Below the pieces are notes generated by a model, which searched no databases, was not told the DNA's origin, and saw only the letters and a program-made list of their open reading frames with translations. A stretch of DNA of 5,293 nt from Candidatus Pacearchaeota archaeon (GTDB lineage Archaea; Nanoarchaeota; Nanoarchaeia; Pacearchaeales; GW2011-AR1), in NCBI GenBank assembly GCA_023228245.1, contig JALOBN010000070.1, positions 1 to 5,293 of the forward strand, in the 5' to 3' direction. The position numbers and the translations under genes were made by a program. Positions 4,378 through 5,293 of this stretch are shown in pieces. How positions within the stretch are numbered: position 1 is the stretch's first letter; every line of letters starts with the position of its first letter.

Positions 4378-4475
4378 GCTAATAGAGCAATAATTAATCA
4401 CTGGATACCTCGACGGAGGGAAAAGGAGAATTCTTGGACTCCCTGCCAGTAATGATAATTCCAAGTGCATGACCA

Positions 4476-4482
4476 AGAGGTG
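4476..4482 (+). promoter_or_regulatory. Ribosome binding site AGAGGTG that selects the GIY-YIG start
   Basis: AGAGGTG ends six bases before the ATG at 4489. The in-frame GTG at 4465 has no site, so 4489 is preferred. The heptamer equals that of the HNH gene. Confidence 0.65.
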
Positions 4483-4488
4483 CTATCA

Positions 4489-4974
4489 ATGGGTGTTAGA
4501 GGATATGTTTATTTCGTTGCGTGTGCCGAACCGGATTGTAGAAAAGTTCATCCATTCATAAAGATCGGCCATACTAAGAAACTTGAAAATCGACTCTCTG
4601 AATTGCAAACCGGCTCCCCGGTTGAATTGGCCTTCGTTGGGTATATTCGAAAAGAAGATCCTCGGTCGCTGGAACGATACTTGCACAAAACGTTTGAAAA
4701 TGCGTGGCTGTATGGCGAATGGTATCGTTTGTCAACTGGAATGATCACCACACTGCGACATTATAATATAGTCGATGATAGATTCGATGAATTTTTCACA
4801 GAATTGCCAAAATTTGAAATGGACCCAGTGGCATTAGCATGGAAGCGATACGCTCGTGAATTAGAAGAACAACTTGCCACCTTTACGGGAAAACATACAA
4901 TCTCGATGCCGGTTATTAATAACAGCGAAGATCGAAAATATGAGCGTGGCAGAATTACTCGCGCGGATGGGTGA
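4489..4974 (+). CDS. GIY-YIG endonuclease of the MUG113/T5orf172-like type
   Basis: The first 80 of 161 residues form a GIY-YIG nuclease domain. GYVYF (5-9) stands for the GIY element and FIKIG (23-27) for the YIG element, followed by Arg35 in ENRLSELQTG, LERYLHKTF (61-69) and the metal-binding Glu77 in GEWY. This layout, with IKIG, RLxELQTG and GEWY, matches the MUG113/T5orf172 subgroup common in phages. It should cleave or nick DNA; the target is unknown. The C-terminal half (90-161) is charged and helical, with a coiled stretch around RYARELEEQL (120-129), and may bind DNA or protein. The ATG at 4489 is chosen over the GTG at 4465 by its AGAGGTG site. Its 3' end overlaps the next gene by up to 35 bases. 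Confidence 0.82.
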   Translation: MGVRGYVYFVACAEPDCRKVHPFIKIGHTKKLENRLSELQTGSPVELAFVGYIRKEDPRSLERYLHKTFENAWLYGEWYRLSTGMITTLRHYNIVDDRFDEFFTELPKFEMDPVALAWKRYARELEEQLATFTGKHTISMPVINNSEDRKYERGRITRADG

Positions 4975-5254
4975 TTCTATGCTCAAATCGGAAGAAAGGC
5001 GATCGGCGTTATTTTGGAAAGGATACGACGAAGAGTTAGGCTATAATCATGAAATAGATGTTCCTGTTAATGATGTGTCGGATGAAGTTTTAAAAGGCAT
5101 TATAATGTCCCTTTACGGCAATGGCCCCAGATCGGGTGGAAAATGCCGATCTGATGTAGCTAAACTGTTGGGGATGGACTTTCATTTCGTTGATCGCATA
5201 ATAAAAGAAGCGATACGGGAAAGGAAACGAAATGTACGAATTTCCAGACGATAA
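4940..5254 (+). CDS. Hypothetical protein with C-terminal helix-turn-helix
   Basis: From the ATG at 4940 the product has 104 residues. An amphipathic N-terminal helix (MSVAELLARM ... EERRSALFW) leads to a middle region and a C-terminal helix-turn-helix-like part: EVLKGIIMSLYG (49-60), SDVAKLLG (71-78) and FVDRIIKEAIRER (83-95), with a very basic end. DNA binding is likely; the specific role is unknown. It could be a regulator or a DNA-packaging adaptor, which I cannot separate. The start is uncertain: in-frame ATGs lie at 4874, 4940, 4967 and 4979. None has a strong site; GGTGAT at 4970-4975 would favour 4979. The 23-base overlap with the next frame continues the compact style. Confidence 0.62.
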   Translation: MSVAELLARMGDSMLKSEERRSALFWKGYDEELGYNHEIDVPVNDVSDEVLKGIIMSLYGNGPRSGGKCRSDVAKLLGMDFHFVDRIIKEAIRERKRNVRISRR

Positions 5255-5293
5255 TCTAGCAGAACTTCAAGCCCCTTTACGCGATTTTCCCGA
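5232..5293 (+). CDS. Start of an unidentified gene, cut by the window edge
   Basis: An ATG at 5232 opens a frame that runs to the right edge without a stop (20 full codons, MYEFPDDNLAELQ then APLRDFP). A weak AAGGA-type site lies about six bases upstream. It overlaps the preceding gene by 23 bases. The acidic, Pro-containing N-terminus is not diagnostic, so no function is assigned. Confidence 0.45.
   Translation, partial: MYEFPDDNLAELQAPLRDFP

Noticed and set aside
4465..4488. Upstream GTG start for the GIY-YIG gene
   Set aside because: There is no ribosome site before 4465, and family homology begins at residue 5 from the ATG at 4489, which has AGAGGTG correctly spaced.

Overview
The window reads as accessory DNA, most likely part of a virus or integrated element of an archaeon, possibly a methanogen-like anaerobe. 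No structural virus gene is visible, so this is inference. Three things point to archaea. A GTG-started gene (3876-4328) has no ribosome binding site but has a TATA-like box about 26 bases upstream, as expected for a leaderless archaeal transcript. A second TATA-like box sits 24 bases before a small ATG-started frame (617-703). A predicted membrane protein (3526-3837) has all five of its Asn residues in N-X-S/T glycosylation sequons. Strong GGAGG-type ribosome binding sites are also present, and a bacterial phage is not excluded. All genes lie on the + strand, and no rRNA, tRNA or CRISPR array is seen.

Layout. (1) 24-571: two small genes overlapping by 4 bases; the first has two helix-hairpin-helix-like motifs. 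(2) 572-705: a promoter and leader region with a TATA-like box, an inverted repeat, a possible leaderless 28-codon frame and an RNA segment that can fold as an H-type pseudoknot. (3) 706-1701: an AT-rich HNH endonuclease with five tandem 15-residue repeats, a NUMOD3-like segment and a zinc-bound HNH domain. (4) 1698-3837: eight genes packed so that each overlaps the one before. They are a coiled-coil protein, an 81-residue protein, a deoxycytidylate deaminase, a 43-residue protein, a 59-residue winged-helix protein, an 86-residue helix-turn-helix protein, a 50-residue basic protein and a membrane-anchored sequon-rich protein. The HNH stop codon also overlaps the first of these, so nine genes form one coupled chain. 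(5) 3838-4328: a separately promoted zinc-ribbon protein. (6) 4329-4974: a leader and a GIY-YIG (MUG113/T5orf172-like) endonuclease. (7) 4940-5293: a helix-turn-helix protein, then the start of a gene that leaves the window.

Together, the deaminase supplies dUMP for dTTP synthesis, the three small DNA-binding proteins are candidate regulators, and the HNH and GIY-YIG enzymes look like selfish or accessory nucleases. Each nuclease gene has its own upstream promoter-leader segment and sits beside the compact operon. The least explained parts are the structured leader with its internal small frame, the glycosylation-ready ectodomain protein, and the palindrome overlapping the leaderless promoter.
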